Positions 43,742-51,586 of a DNA stretch of 64,000 nucleotides are shown here, one piece after another. The notes under the pieces are model-generated. The model searched no databases. It was not told the origin of the DNA and worked only from the letters and a program-made list of their open reading frames with translations. The stretch is taken from contig NZ_CP108430.1 of the NCBI RefSeq assembly GCF_041435335.1, positions 5,431,001 to 5,495,000 of the forward strand, written 5' to 3'. The position numbers and the translations under genes were made by a program. How positions within the stretch are numbered: position 1 is the stretch's first letter; every line of letters starts with the position of its first letter. This DNA comes from Streptomyces sp. NBC_01283. GTDB lineage: Bacteria > Actinomycetota > Actinomycetes > Streptomycetales > Streptomycetaceae.

Positions 43742-45304
43742 GTGATGTCGTCTCGTATCGCGGACAGGGCGACCGACGCCAGTGACTCGGTCGTCGTCCT
43801 GGACGGCCGGGGACTGATGGTCGCAGATGTCGTACGTATGGCCGAATCCACCGCAAAGCCCGTTCCCGGCACGGACGGGATGAAGCGCGTGGAGCTCTCC
43901 TGGAACGCCGCCCGGGAAATCGCGTCCTGGGGTCGCGTCTATGGCCGCTCCACCGGCGTCGGCGCCAACCGGAATGAGTCCGTGCCCACCGAGGCGGCCT
44001 CCGACCACGGTCTGCGCCTGCTGCGCAGCCACGCCGGAGCGATCGGCGATGAGCTGCCCGCGCGGCAGGTCCGCGCCATGCTCGCGGTCCGCGCCAACCA
44101 GCTCCTCGCCGGCGGCGCGGGCCTTCGCCCCACCGTCGTCACGGCGCTCTGCGAGGCCCTGGAGACGGGCGCCTACCCGAAGGTCAACGAATTCGGCTCG
44201 GTCGGCACGGGCGACATCGCCGCCCTCGCGCAGATGGGCCTCGCGCTGGCGGGCGAGCACCCCTGGCAGGGCGAGGGCGCGGCCCCCGCGCCGCAGCCCC
44301 TCGACAACAACGACGCCCTCGCCCTGATCAGCAGCAATGCCCTCACCCTCGGCCAGGCCGCGCTCGCCCTGCACGAACTGCGCGGCCTCATCGCGGCGAC
44401 GCAGGTGGTGGCGGCGCTGACCTTGATGGCCGTCGACGGTTCGTACGAGGCGTACGCGTTGCCCGTGCACGAGGCGCGGCGCCACTCGGGCTCGTACGCG
44501 GTCGCCGAACGGATGCGGCTTATCCTCGGCGCGCCCGACCGCCCCACGCCACCGCTCGGCCGCATCCAGGACCCGTACGGCCTGCGCTGCGTGCCGCAGA
44601 TCCACGGGCCCGCGCACGACGCGGCGGACGCGCTCGAAGACGTCCTCACGGTGGAGATCAACGCGGCGGCCGAGAACCCGCTGATCTCGGCGGACGACAT
44701 GGCGGCCTACCACCACGGCGGCTTCTACCTCGCCCAACTCGCCCTGTCCCTGGACCACTTCAGGCTCGCGGTGACGCAGGCGGCGCGCCTGTCGACGTCA
44801 CGCCTCTCGACCCTGAACGAACCGGGCTTCACCCGCCTGCGCCCGTTCCTCGCGGACGGCGAACCGGCGTCGTCGGGCGTGATGATCCTGGAGTACGCGG
44901 CCGGGGCGGCCCTCGGTGACCTGCGGGCCTTCTCCGCGCCGGCGTCGCTCGGGCACGCGGTGCTCTCCCGCGGTGTCGAGGAGCAGGCCAGCTTCGCCTC
45001 GCTCGCGGCACGTCAGACACTGCGGGCCTGCGAGGCGTACCGCCTGGTCGTGGGCTGTGAACTGGTCGCCGCCGTAAGGGCGTTGAGGCAGCGTGACATG
45101 CGGCTCGACCCGGAGCTGCCGGTCGGCAGGGCCTTCGAACTCGCGGACGCGGTGCTCGACGCGGAGCTGGCCGACCGGCCGTTGACGGATGATGTGACGG
45201 TGGCGGCCGGGCTGCTCGACCGGTTCACCGAGCTGTGGCTCGGCCTCGGGTCCGGGAGCGGAGCGGCCTTCGAGGGGCACGGTGTGGTGAGGGGAACGGT
45301 ATGA
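43742..45304 (+). CDS. aromatic amino acid ammonia-lyase homologue lacking the MIO triad
   Basis: 520 residues; GTG 43742 is 8 nt after GAGGAGG, ATG 43745 is the close alternative. The fold is that of histidine/phenylalanine ammonia-lyases: YGRSTGVGAN (catalytic Tyr loop), IQDPYGLRCVPQIHGP (Tyr and Arg), ENPLIS, and GVEEQASFAS (Glu). But the cofactor segment reads FGSVGTGDIAALA where the family has GSVG-ASG-DLAPLAH, so the Ala-Ser-Gly that cyclises to MIO is absent and one residue shorter. The usual LALINGT is LALISSN. An unactivated alpha-amine is hard to eliminate without MIO; a trimethylammonium is not. Stop overlaps the RpiR start. Confidence 0.85.
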   Translation: MMSSRIADRATDASDSVVVLDGRGLMVADVVRMAESTAKPVPGTDGMKRVELSWNAAREIASWGRVYGRSTGVGANRNESVPTEAASDHGLRLLRSHAGAIGDELPARQVRAMLAVRANQLLAGGAGLRPTVVTALCEALETGAYPKVNEFGSVGTGDIAALAQMGLALAGEHPWQGEGAAPAPQPLDNNDALALISSNALTLGQAALALHELRGLIAATQVVAALTLMAVDGSYEAYALPVHEARRHSGSYAVAERMRLILGAPDRPTPPLGRIQDPYGLRCVPQIHGPAHDAADALEDVLTVEINAAAENPLISADDMAAYHHGGFYLAQLALSLDHFRLAVTQAARLSTSRLSTLNEPGFTRLRPFLADGEPASSGVMILEYAAGAALGDLRAFSAPASLGHAVLSRGVEEQASFASLAARQTLRACEAYRLVVGCELVAAVRALRQRDMRLDPELPVGRAFELADAVLDAELADRPLTDDVTVAAGLLDRFTELWLGLGSGSGAAFEGHGVVRGTV

Positions 45305-46134
45305 GTGACAGTCCTGCGGCGCGGCTGCAAGTGCTCTTCGAGGGCCACCGGCTCACGCCCACGCAGCGGCGCATCGCGCACTGCATGGTGCGGCGGGCGG
45401 CGGACGTCCCCTTCCTCTCCAGCGTCGAACTCGCGGAGCTCGCCGGGGTGAGCCAGCCCTCGGTGACCCGTTTCGCGGTGGCGCTCGGCTTCGACGGATA
45501 TCCGGCGCTGCGCAGGCACCTGCGGGAGCTGGCACCCGCGGAGGCGGCGGGCGAGGCCTCCCTGAACGAGTACCAGCAGGCGGTCGAGGCGGAGATCGCC
45601 AACCTCCGGCACCTGGCGGAGGTGCTCGCCGACCCGGCGCCGGTCGAGCGCGCCGGACGGCTCCTCGCCTCGTCCCGCCCGTTGCCCGTCCTGGGCCTGC
45701 GGGCCGCCGCGTCCCAGGCGTACGGCTTCTCGTACTTCGCGGCGAAGGTCCACCCCGACGTCCGCCTCCTCGACGAGGGCGGCACGATGCTCGCCGACCG
45801 GATCGACGCGGCGGTACGGGCGGGCGCGTCGGCGCTCCTGTGCTTCGCGCTGCCGAGGCATCCGCGGGAGGTGGTGGACGCGCTCGCCCATGCGCGGGGG
45901 GCGGGTCTCTCCGTGGTGACGGTGGCCGACTCGGCGTTCGCCCCCGTGGCGGCGCACTCCGATCTGCTCCTCCCGGCTGCCGTCGGCACGGGCCTCGCCT
46001 TCGACACGGCGTGCGCGCCGATGCTGCTGGGGCGCGTCCTGCTTGAGGCCATGTGCGACGGACTGCCCGACGCGCAGGCGCGGTTGGAGGAGTTCGACGC
46101 GGGGGCCGCGGCGCGGGGGCTGTTCGTGGAGTGA
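45301..46134 (+). CDS. MurR/RpiR-family transcriptional regulator
   Basis: 277 residues; ATG overlaps the lyase stop (ATGA), so both are co-translated. Residues 1-80 are the RpiR helix-turn-helix (LTPTQRRIAHCMVRRAADVPFLSSVELAELAGVSQPSVTRFAVALGF). The rest is a SIS-like sugar-phosphate/isomerase domain (VLGLRAAASQAYGFSYFAAKVHPDVRLL..ALLCFALPRHPREVVD..VVTVADSAFAPVAAHSDLLL). Probably controls the lyase gene and perhaps the divergent importer operon. Confidence 0.9.
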   Translation: MSDSPAARLQVLFEGHRLTPTQRRIAHCMVRRAADVPFLSSVELAELAGVSQPSVTRFAVALGFDGYPALRRHLRELAPAEAAGEASLNEYQQAVEAEIANLRHLAEVLADPAPVERAGRLLASSRPLPVLGLRAAASQAYGFSYFAAKVHPDVRLLDEGGTMLADRIDAAVRAGASALLCFALPRHPREVVDALAHARGAGLSVVTVADSAFAPVAAHSDLLLPAAVGTGLAFDTACAPMLLGRVLLEAMCDGLPDAQARLEEFDAGAAARGLFVE

Positions 46135-46162
46135 GTGGTGAGTTGGTGAGTGAGCGCGCGAG

Positions 46163-46192
46163 GGCGGGCCGGGCCCGAAGGCCCGGCCCGCC
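46163..46192. terminator. bidirectional terminator between RpiR and roadblock genes
   Basis: GGCGGGCCGGGCC and GGCCCGGCCCGCC are perfect 13-bp arms around the tetraloop CGAA, lying between convergent genes. Confidence 0.75.
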
Positions 46193-46209
46193 GCGTTCCC
46201 GTCCGGGGC

Positions 46210-46584
46210 TCAGACGTCCAGGTTCGCCTCGATGCGTTTGAGCTGATGCCGGGCCATGGCCAGATTGGCCCGGTCCTTGTCGAGGGCCACATAGAGGAAG
46301 AGCCCGCTGTTGTTGCGTCCCTTGATCAGCCGGATCAGGTGGTACTGGCTGCTGAGCGAGATCAGGATGTCCTCGATCTCGTCCTTGAGGTCGAGGAGCT
46401 CCATCGTGCGCAGCTTGGCGCGCACCACGTCGGTGTTGCCCGCCGCGGCGACGTTCAGGTCCAGGTCCTTTCCGCCGCCGATCGTGCCCAGCGCCATGCC
46501 ACTGGTGTAGTCGACCAGGGCGGCGCCGATGACTCCCTCGATCGAGGTGGTCACTTCCTTGAGCGATGTCTCTGCGTTGGCCAT
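46210..46584 (-). CDS. roadblock/LC7 domain protein
   Basis: 124 residues from ATG 46584. The short roadblock fold: helix (SLKEVTTSIEGVIGAALVDYTSG), beta hairpin (MALGTIGG), long central helix (VVRAKLRTMELLDL) and IEDILISLSSQYHLIRLI, ending in LFLYVALDKDRANLAMARHQLKRIEANL. Roadblock proteins are dimers that regulate Ras-like GTPases, as in Streptomyces conservons; no GTPase gene is in this cluster. One of three related genes here. Confidence 0.88.
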   Translation of the reverse strand: MANAETSLKEVTTSIEGVIGAALVDYTSGMALGTIGGGKDLDLNVAAAGNTDVVRAKLRTMELLDLKDEIEDILISLSSQYHLIRLIKGRNNSGLFLYVALDKDRANLAMARHQLKRIEANLDV

Positions 46585-46668
46585 GACTTTCGCACTTCCT
46601 TTCCGTCTGCTGGGCGTCCGCGGTGAAGGGGACGATGAGGGTGTTGAAGGTGTGGTGGGGGACATGGG

Positions 46669-47061
46669 TCAGGTTTCCTCCGCTCGTTCGACGGCGGCGT
46701 CGACCAGTTCGCCGATGAGCACGCTGGAACGGCGGCCCTCGAGATGGAGCCGGCCCACGTTGACGCGGGACTCGGCGAGCAGCGTGAGAACGGCGGACGA
46801 GCCGGCCGTGTAGGTGGCCACATAGCCGCCCTCCCCGCGGATGAGCAGTTCGCGGAAGCCGCCCTGGTGCGTCGCGTCGGAAAGACGCAGGGCCACTCCG
46901 AGCGCCGCCGCGGTGAGGGCGCACAGGCCCTCCGGCTCGACGTCCGGTGCGTCCTGCGCCAGCACGAAGCCGTCGACGCTGGCCGTCAGGGCGCCCTTGA
47001 GCTGAGGAATCCTGGTCCGCAGCCGTTTCAGTTCGACGAGTACGTCGGCTTCGGCAGCCAT
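46669..47061 (-). CDS. roadblock/LC7-like protein
   Basis: 130 residues from ATG 47061, with GGAGGAG upstream; longer in-frame reading lacks support. Helix (VELKRLRTRIPQLKGALTASVDGFVLAQD), strand pair and central helix (GLCALTAAALGVALRLSDATHQGGF), then LLIRGEGGYVATYTAGSSAVLTLLAESRVNVGRLHLEGRRSS: the roadblock layout, more divergent than its neighbours. Start 84 nt from the next member. Confidence 0.8.
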   Translation of the reverse strand: MAAEADVLVELKRLRTRIPQLKGALTASVDGFVLAQDAPDVEPEGLCALTAAALGVALRLSDATHQGGFRELLIRGEGGYVATYTAGSSAVLTLLAESRVNVGRLHLEGRRSSVLIGELVDAAVERAEET

Positions 47062-47143
47062 CAGCTCTCTCCTCCCGGCGCGCTTCCAGAGCGCGAAAAA
47101 CTTCATGGGCACGGGGGCCAAGTCCCTTGAGCGGCACGGACAT

Positions 47144-47929
47144 TCACAGGCTTGCCTCCAGCGCGTCACGCACCCGGCGCAGCAGGGCGACATCAGGTTC
47201 GGCGCAGTCGCCCGGGACCGCGGCCGGGGCGGGCAGCACGGGCCGGGCGGGCTCCGGTGCCCGCGGTGCTTCCACGAGTCCGGCCGCGGCGAGCCGCCTG
47301 ACCTCGATCAGGGTGTGGAAGGACGGGCGGCCGAGGGCCCAGGCGATGGCCGTCGGCGTACGGACGCCGTCGGCGAGCCGCAGCAGCGCGTCCTGGCGTC
47401 CGGTGACCGTCTGGCCGGGCGCGGGCCGGCGCGCCACGACGGGGGAGGTGTCCAGCTCCGGACAGGGCCAGACGCTGTCGAGGAGGGCCCGGCGCCGCCG
47501 GGTCTCCCGCTCCAGGGCCTCGGCGGCCACCGGGCGCACCCGGCCGAGCCAGTGCGCGACGCCGTAACGGAACCGCGTGGGTCCGCTCGCCGGGCCGAGG
47601 ACGAAGAACGCGGCGTCGAACAGCGCGCCTATGTGGCACACCTCAAGCTCGCCCGCGGTGACCCGGCCGCTGTCTATGAGCTGCTGCCCCACCTCGTTGC
47701 GGGTCCCCGCGAGCGAGAGGGCCTCCTGCCAGCCCTGCGGTGGCAGCGCGCCGCCGGCCGTGAGCAGGACGTCTATGCCCGGCGCCGCGGGGCTCTCCGC
47801 GTGCACGACGCGGCCCTCGACGAGGTAGAGGGTGCCCTGGTCGCGCAGCAGCGCGCCGGTCGCCCGCTCGGCGGCGAGGCGCATCAGCATGGGCGAGGTG
47901 GCGGCCGCGGTGATGCGCAGGGTGTTCAC
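47144..47929 (-). CDS. PATAN (DUF4388)-like / winged-helix protein
   Basis: 261 residues from GTG 47929. The N-terminal part (ATGALLRDQGTLYLVEGRVVHAESP and then GWQEALSLAGTRNEVGQQLIDSGRVTAGELEV) follows the DUF4388/PATAN pattern of two-stranded 'GALLR..G.LYL..G.VVHA' plus helices. The C-terminal ~80 residues form a winged helix (RQDALLRLADGVRTPTAIAWALGRPSFHTLIEVRRLAAAGLVE). Its start overlaps the stop of the third roadblock gene by 4 nt, so they are co-translated. PATAN proteins link to GTPase or two-component signalling; details unknown. Confidence 0.75.
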   Translation of the reverse strand: MNTLRITAAATSPMLMRLAAERATGALLRDQGTLYLVEGRVVHAESPAAPGIDVLLTAGGALPPQGWQEALSLAGTRNEVGQQLIDSGRVTAGELEVCHIGALFDAAFFVLGPASGPTRFRYGVAHWLGRVRPVAAEALERETRRRRALLDSVWPCPELDTSPVVARRPAPGQTVTGRQDALLRLADGVRTPTAIAWALGRPSFHTLIEVRRLAAAGLVEAPRAPEPARPVLPAPAAVPGDCAEPDVALLRRVRDALEASL

Positions 47930-48339
47930 ACCAGCACCAGCCGCTCGGAGAGGTCGCGCAGCCGCATGCGGGCGAGCGCGAGGTTGCCGGTGTGCCGGTC
48001 GAGCCAGAGGTAGAGGAACACGCTGCTGTCGAAGGTCGTCTCGACGAAGCGGATCAGATGGAACCCGGTCCTCGTGGTGAGCATGAGGTCCTCGACGGGG
48101 AGCCCCTTGCGTTCGTCGTCCGGCGCCGAGTCCAGCGCGTCGTCCCTGGGGGCGAACGCCTGGTACTCCGCCGCCGACCGCGCCACCTCCGCGGTCTCGG
48201 CCGCGGTCGCCTCATGATCGCCGCCGGGAGGATCGCCGACCGAACCGAGGGCGAGCCCGCTGGTCCAGTCGACGATCGCCGCACCGCGCGCACCGGGCAG
48301 TGTCATGGCTTCGAGCAGACACTCGTCGATTCCGGGCAC
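47926..48339 (-). CDS. roadblock/LC7 domain protein (third copy)
   Basis: 137 residues from GTG 48339; GGGGAAGGGGAG upstream. The start (IDECLLEAMTLPGARGAAIVDWTSGLALGSVG) and end (MLTTRTGFHLIRFVETTFDSSVFLYLWLDRHTGNLALARMRLRDL) match the first roadblock protein here. The central helix is replaced by an Asp/Glu/Ala-rich insert. First gene of the roadblock cluster; the 251-nt gap upstream holds its promoter. Confidence 0.85.
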   Translation of the reverse strand: MPGIDECLLEAMTLPGARGAAIVDWTSGLALGSVGDPPGGDHEATAAETAEVARSAAEYQAFAPRDDALDSAPDDERKGLPVEDLMLTTRTGFHLIRFVETTFDSSVFLYLWLDRHTGNLALARMRLRDLSERLVLV

Positions 48340-48590
48340 GCGGCTCCCCTTCCCCAGGGTTGAACCGGGTGGCCCCTACCACCCGACCGGGGGCTCAGCG
48401 CCTTCCGGTGTGAGGAAGGTACGCAGAAGTGGTGGAGAGTCCCAGGAAATGGGCACTTTCCAGGGGAACATGCCCGACCTCGACGGGATCGGGGCGACGA
48501 GAGGCTAGCTTGGGCCCACGCCTGACCGATTGTGGTGACCGTACGACCGGACCGCCCTTCCGGACGGCCCCCGGGCCCGTCACCCGCCGG

Positions 48591-49958
48591 TCACTCCTCG
48601 CCGCGCGCCTTGAGTACCACCTTGTTCACGCCCCACAGCCCGATGCCGACGGCGATCAGCACCCCGGCCCGGACGTAGACCTCCGCCGGGCGGTCCGCGA
48701 GGGGGCTCGCGAGGATCAGCGCGGTGACGGCGCCGAGCACGGGAAGGGCCGTGGGCGCGCGGAAGTGCCGGTGGTCGACGGGGTCGCGGCGCAGGACGAG
48801 GACGGCCACGTTGACCACCGCGAACACACACAGCAGCAGGAACGCGGTCGTGTCGCCGAGGCCCTCGATCTCGCCCGTCGTCACCAGGCCGATCGCGAGC
48901 AGCGAGACGAAGACGATGCCGACCACCGGTGTCCGGCGGTGCGGGAGGACCCGGCCCATCGCGCGCGGCAGGATGCGCTCGTTGGCCATGCCGTAACAGA
49001 GCCGCGAGGCCATCATGATGTTGATCAGTGCCGAGTTGGTGACCGCGAACAGGGCGATCAGGGCGAAGAGTTTGTGCGGGAAGTCGATGCCGCCCGCCTT
49101 CACGACTTCGAGCAGCGGACCGCTCGAACCCTGCAGGACCTTGTAGTCGACGAGCAGCGACGACACCAGCGCCACCAGGACGTAGATCGTGCCCGTCACC
49201 GCGACACCGATGAAGATCGCCCTCGGGAACGTACGCGCCGGATCCTTCGTCTCCTCGGCCATGTTCACCGAGTCCTCGAAGCCGACGAACGCGAAGAAGC
49301 CGAGCGCCGTCGCGCCGAGCACACCCGTCATCAGGGCGTAGGCCGTGCCGTCGCCCGCCTCGAAGTCCGTGAGCCGGGAGGGTTCGCCGTCCCCGCTCAG
49401 GACCGCGTACGCGCCGATCGCGAGGATGATGGCCAGACCTGTCAGCTCGACGAGCGTGAGCACCACGTTCGCCTTCACCGACTCGGCGACCCCGCGCAGG
49501 TTCAGTGCCGCGAGCGCGAGGATGAAGACGATCGCGACCAGCGTCGGCGGGAGTGCGTCGTCCGTCAGCTCCCCGAGGTAGTCGCCGCTGAAGGCGAGGG
49601 CCGCGGCGCTCGCCGACGACAGGCCGGAGCACATCACCATGAAGGCGATGATGAAGGTCAGGAACGGCGTCCTGAACGCCTTCTGCGTGTAGAGGGCGGC
49701 GCCCGCCGCCTTCGGGTACTTGCCGACCAGCTCGACGTACGACGCCGCCGTCAGGATCGCCACGACGAAGCCGATCGCGAACGGCAGCCACAGCGCGCCG
49801 CCGACCTTTCCCGCGACCTTGCCGGTGGTGGCGTAGATGCCGGTGCCGAGGATGTCGCCGATCACGAAGAGAATCAGGAGTCTGGGGCCGATCGCGCGGT
49901 TCAGCGCGGGTTCGCCGGCGGGTGCTGTCGCGGTGGTGGGCTTGTCGGACGTCGTCAC
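48591..49958 (-). CDS. APC-family amino acid permease
   Basis: 455 residues from GTG 49958, 12 transmembrane helices. APC motifs: FVIGDILGTGIYATTGKVAGKVGGALWLPF (first helices), PKAAGAALYTQKAF, FFAFVGFEDSVNMAEETKDPARTFPRAIF (helix 6 and the E-E-x-x-x-P loop). Imports a cationic or neutral amino acid or amine. Same direction as the decarboxylase gene, 93 nt apart, so a shared transcript and linked substrate are likely. Confidence 0.9.
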   Translation of the reverse strand: MTTSDKPTTATAPAGEPALNRAIGPRLLILFVIGDILGTGIYATTGKVAGKVGGALWLPFAIGFVVAILTAASYVELVGKYPKAAGAALYTQKAFRTPFLTFIIAFMVMCSGLSSASAAALAFSGDYLGELTDDALPPTLVAIVFILALAALNLRGVAESVKANVVLTLVELTGLAIILAIGAYAVLSGDGEPSRLTDFEAGDGTAYALMTGVLGATALGFFAFVGFEDSVNMAEETKDPARTFPRAIFIGVAVTGTIYVLVALVSSLLVDYKVLQGSSGPLLEVVKAGGIDFPHKLFALIALFAVTNSALINIMMASRLCYGMANERILPRAMGRVLPHRRTPVVGIVFVSLLAIGLVTTGEIEGLGDTTAFLLLCVFAVVNVAVLVLRRDPVDHRHFRAPTALPVLGAVTALILASPLADRPAEVYVRAGVLIAVGIGLWGVNKVVLKARGEE

Positions 49959-50051
49959 AGGATCATCTCCCCCGAGGGTGTGCCTGGAGAGAGCGTCTGC
50001 CCCGCAAGTGCCGTGCGGATGCGGGAGTTGAGGAATTCCAGAGCAAGCGGC

Positions 50052-51437
50052 TCAGAGGTCGCGCAGGGCGTCCCGGCGTCCGCCGCCCGACTCGGCGACG
50101 ATCTCCTCCAGGGTCTGCGGCTCCCGCACGGTGGCGAAGGCGACCTCTCCGCCCGCACCCGCCGCGAACCCGTAAATGCCGGGCCGGGCAAGGCTGTTGT
50201 ACGAGTAGTGGTGCGCGAAGTAGTACGCGCCCGTGTCGAGCACCGCCGCGTAGTCGCCCTGTTCGAGCAGCGGCAGCGGACGGTTCTCGGCGAGCAGGTC
50301 GCCCGCGAAGCAGGCCGGGCCCGCGACGTCCTGGCCGACGGGCGGACCGCTCTTGGGCAGCCCCTTCGCGTCGAACGCGGCGATCCGCAGCGGCCAGGAA
50401 GCGGGCGCGTACACCGTGCGCGCCGCCACCTGGACGCCCGCGTGCGTCACCGCGATGGGCCGGTCGCCCGCCGTCTTGGTGTACTCGACACGGGCCAGGA
50501 TCGTGCCGTGCCTGGCGAGCAGCGAGCGGCCGAACTCGGTGACCAGGCCGTAGCGCCCGTCGAGCAGGCCGGGTACGCGGGACTTGAGGCGGCGCGCGTA
50601 CTGCGCGTGGGTCGGGGTCTCCTCGTCCGACCCGAAGTTGACGGGCAGACCGCCGCCGATGTCGATGGTGTCGATCTGGTGCCGGCCGGCCCGTTCGTTG
50701 ATCTCCTCCGCCAGCTCGTACGTCGCTGCCACACCCCGCACCATCATTTCGAGGGGCATGCCCTGCGAGCCGGAGTGGGCGTGCAGGCGGGTCAGCCAGG
50801 GGCGGTCCAGGTACGCCTGGATGATCCACTCGCGGGCGCCCTCGTCGCGCAGCGCGACGCCGAACTTGGAGGTTGCCGTCGCCGTGGAGAGGGCGCCGAT
50901 CGACCCGCCGCCGATCTGCGGGTTCACGCGCAGGCCGACGGGGGAGCGGGTGGGGGCCGACCGCGTCATCGCGTCGATGCGGGCGAGCTCCTGCGGGTTG
51001 TCCGCGTTCACGGCGATCCCGAGGGCGAGGGCCTCGCGCAGCTCGGCGGGGGTCTTCGCGGGCGAGTCGAGGACGGTGTGCGTGGGCGGCACACCCGCGG
51101 CCCGCGCGAGGGCGAGCTCGCCGGGGCTCGCCACCTCGGCGCCGATGCCCGCGTCGCGCAGCAGGCGCAGGACCGGGACCAGGGGCGACGCCTTCACCGC
51201 GAAGGCGTGCAGGACGGGGGTGCCGGGCGGGGTGACCGCCTCGAAGGCGGCATGCAGGGAAGCGGCGGCCGTGCGGATCCCGGTGACGTCCAGGAGGCCG
51301 GCGATGGGGGACGCGGGGTCGACGAGGCCCTGCTCGACGGCGGCGCGGACGGCCCGGTCGCGGCGGGCGGCGGGGCCCACCGCCTCCGCTCTGTCCGCCT
51401 CGGATGCGTGTGCGGTCTCCGTGTCCTGATCGCTCAT
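50052..51437 (-). CDS. Orn/DAP/Arg decarboxylase-family PLP enzyme (DapDC-like)
   Basis: 461 residues from ATG 51437. Fold-type III PLP enzyme: Lys in LHAFAVKASPLVPVLRLL, GAEVASPGELALARAAGV, INAHSGSQ-like LHAHSGSQGMPLEMM, IDIGGGLPVNFG (G-G-G), CFAGDLLAENRPLPLLEQGDYAAVLDTGAYYFAHHYSYNS. The family holds diaminopimelate, ornithine and arginine decarboxylases. The Cys-Xaa-Xaa-Xaa-Asp active-site loop is present as C-F-A-G-D, which favours a DAP/basic amino acid substrate. Not the primary lysA by context. Paired with an APC permease downstream. A TTG start 45 nt upstream is possible. Confidence 0.85.
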   Translation of the reverse strand: MSDQDTETAHASEADRAEAVGPAARRDRAVRAAVEQGLVDPASPIAGLLDVTGIRTAAASLHAAFEAVTPPGTPVLHAFAVKASPLVPVLRLLRDAGIGAEVASPGELALARAAGVPPTHTVLDSPAKTPAELREALALGIAVNADNPQELARIDAMTRSAPTRSPVGLRVNPQIGGGSIGALSTATATSKFGVALRDEGAREWIIQAYLDRPWLTRLHAHSGSQGMPLEMMVRGVAATYELAEEINERAGRHQIDTIDIGGGLPVNFGSDEETPTHAQYARRLKSRVPGLLDGRYGLVTEFGRSLLARHGTILARVEYTKTAGDRPIAVTHAGVQVAARTVYAPASWPLRIAAFDAKGLPKSGPPVGQDVAGPACFAGDLLAENRPLPLLEQGDYAAVLDTGAYYFAHHYSYNSLARPGIYGFAAGAGGEVAFATVREPQTLEEIVAESGGGRRDALRDL

Positions 51438-51499
51438 GCGTTCCAGCCAATCATCCGCGACGCGGTAGCGCTGCCCCGTCAACGTATTGACTAGCTCTA

Positions 51500-51520
51500 T
51501 TCAACATCGCAGGATGTGAA
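51500..51520 (+). promoter_or_regulatory. imperfect inverted repeat at the hut operon promoter
   Basis: TTCAACATC-GCAG-GATGTGAA is a near-perfect dyad in the 149-nt gap before hutU. It overlaps a TTGACT (51487-51492), 17 nt, CAGGAT (51510-51515) promoter-like pair, a position suited to repression by a hut regulator. No regulator gene is adjacent. Confidence 0.45.
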
Positions 51521-51586
51521 TAACAAGGTCACAGCAGAGCGTCACCAGCAGACCGACAGCAGAGCTTTTCGCGAGGAGGCATCGCC

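Noticed and set aside
50052..51437. Primary lysA (diaminopimelate decarboxylase for lysine synthesis)
   Set aside because: Family match, but the context is an APC permease and not the thrA/lysA cluster; substrate left open.
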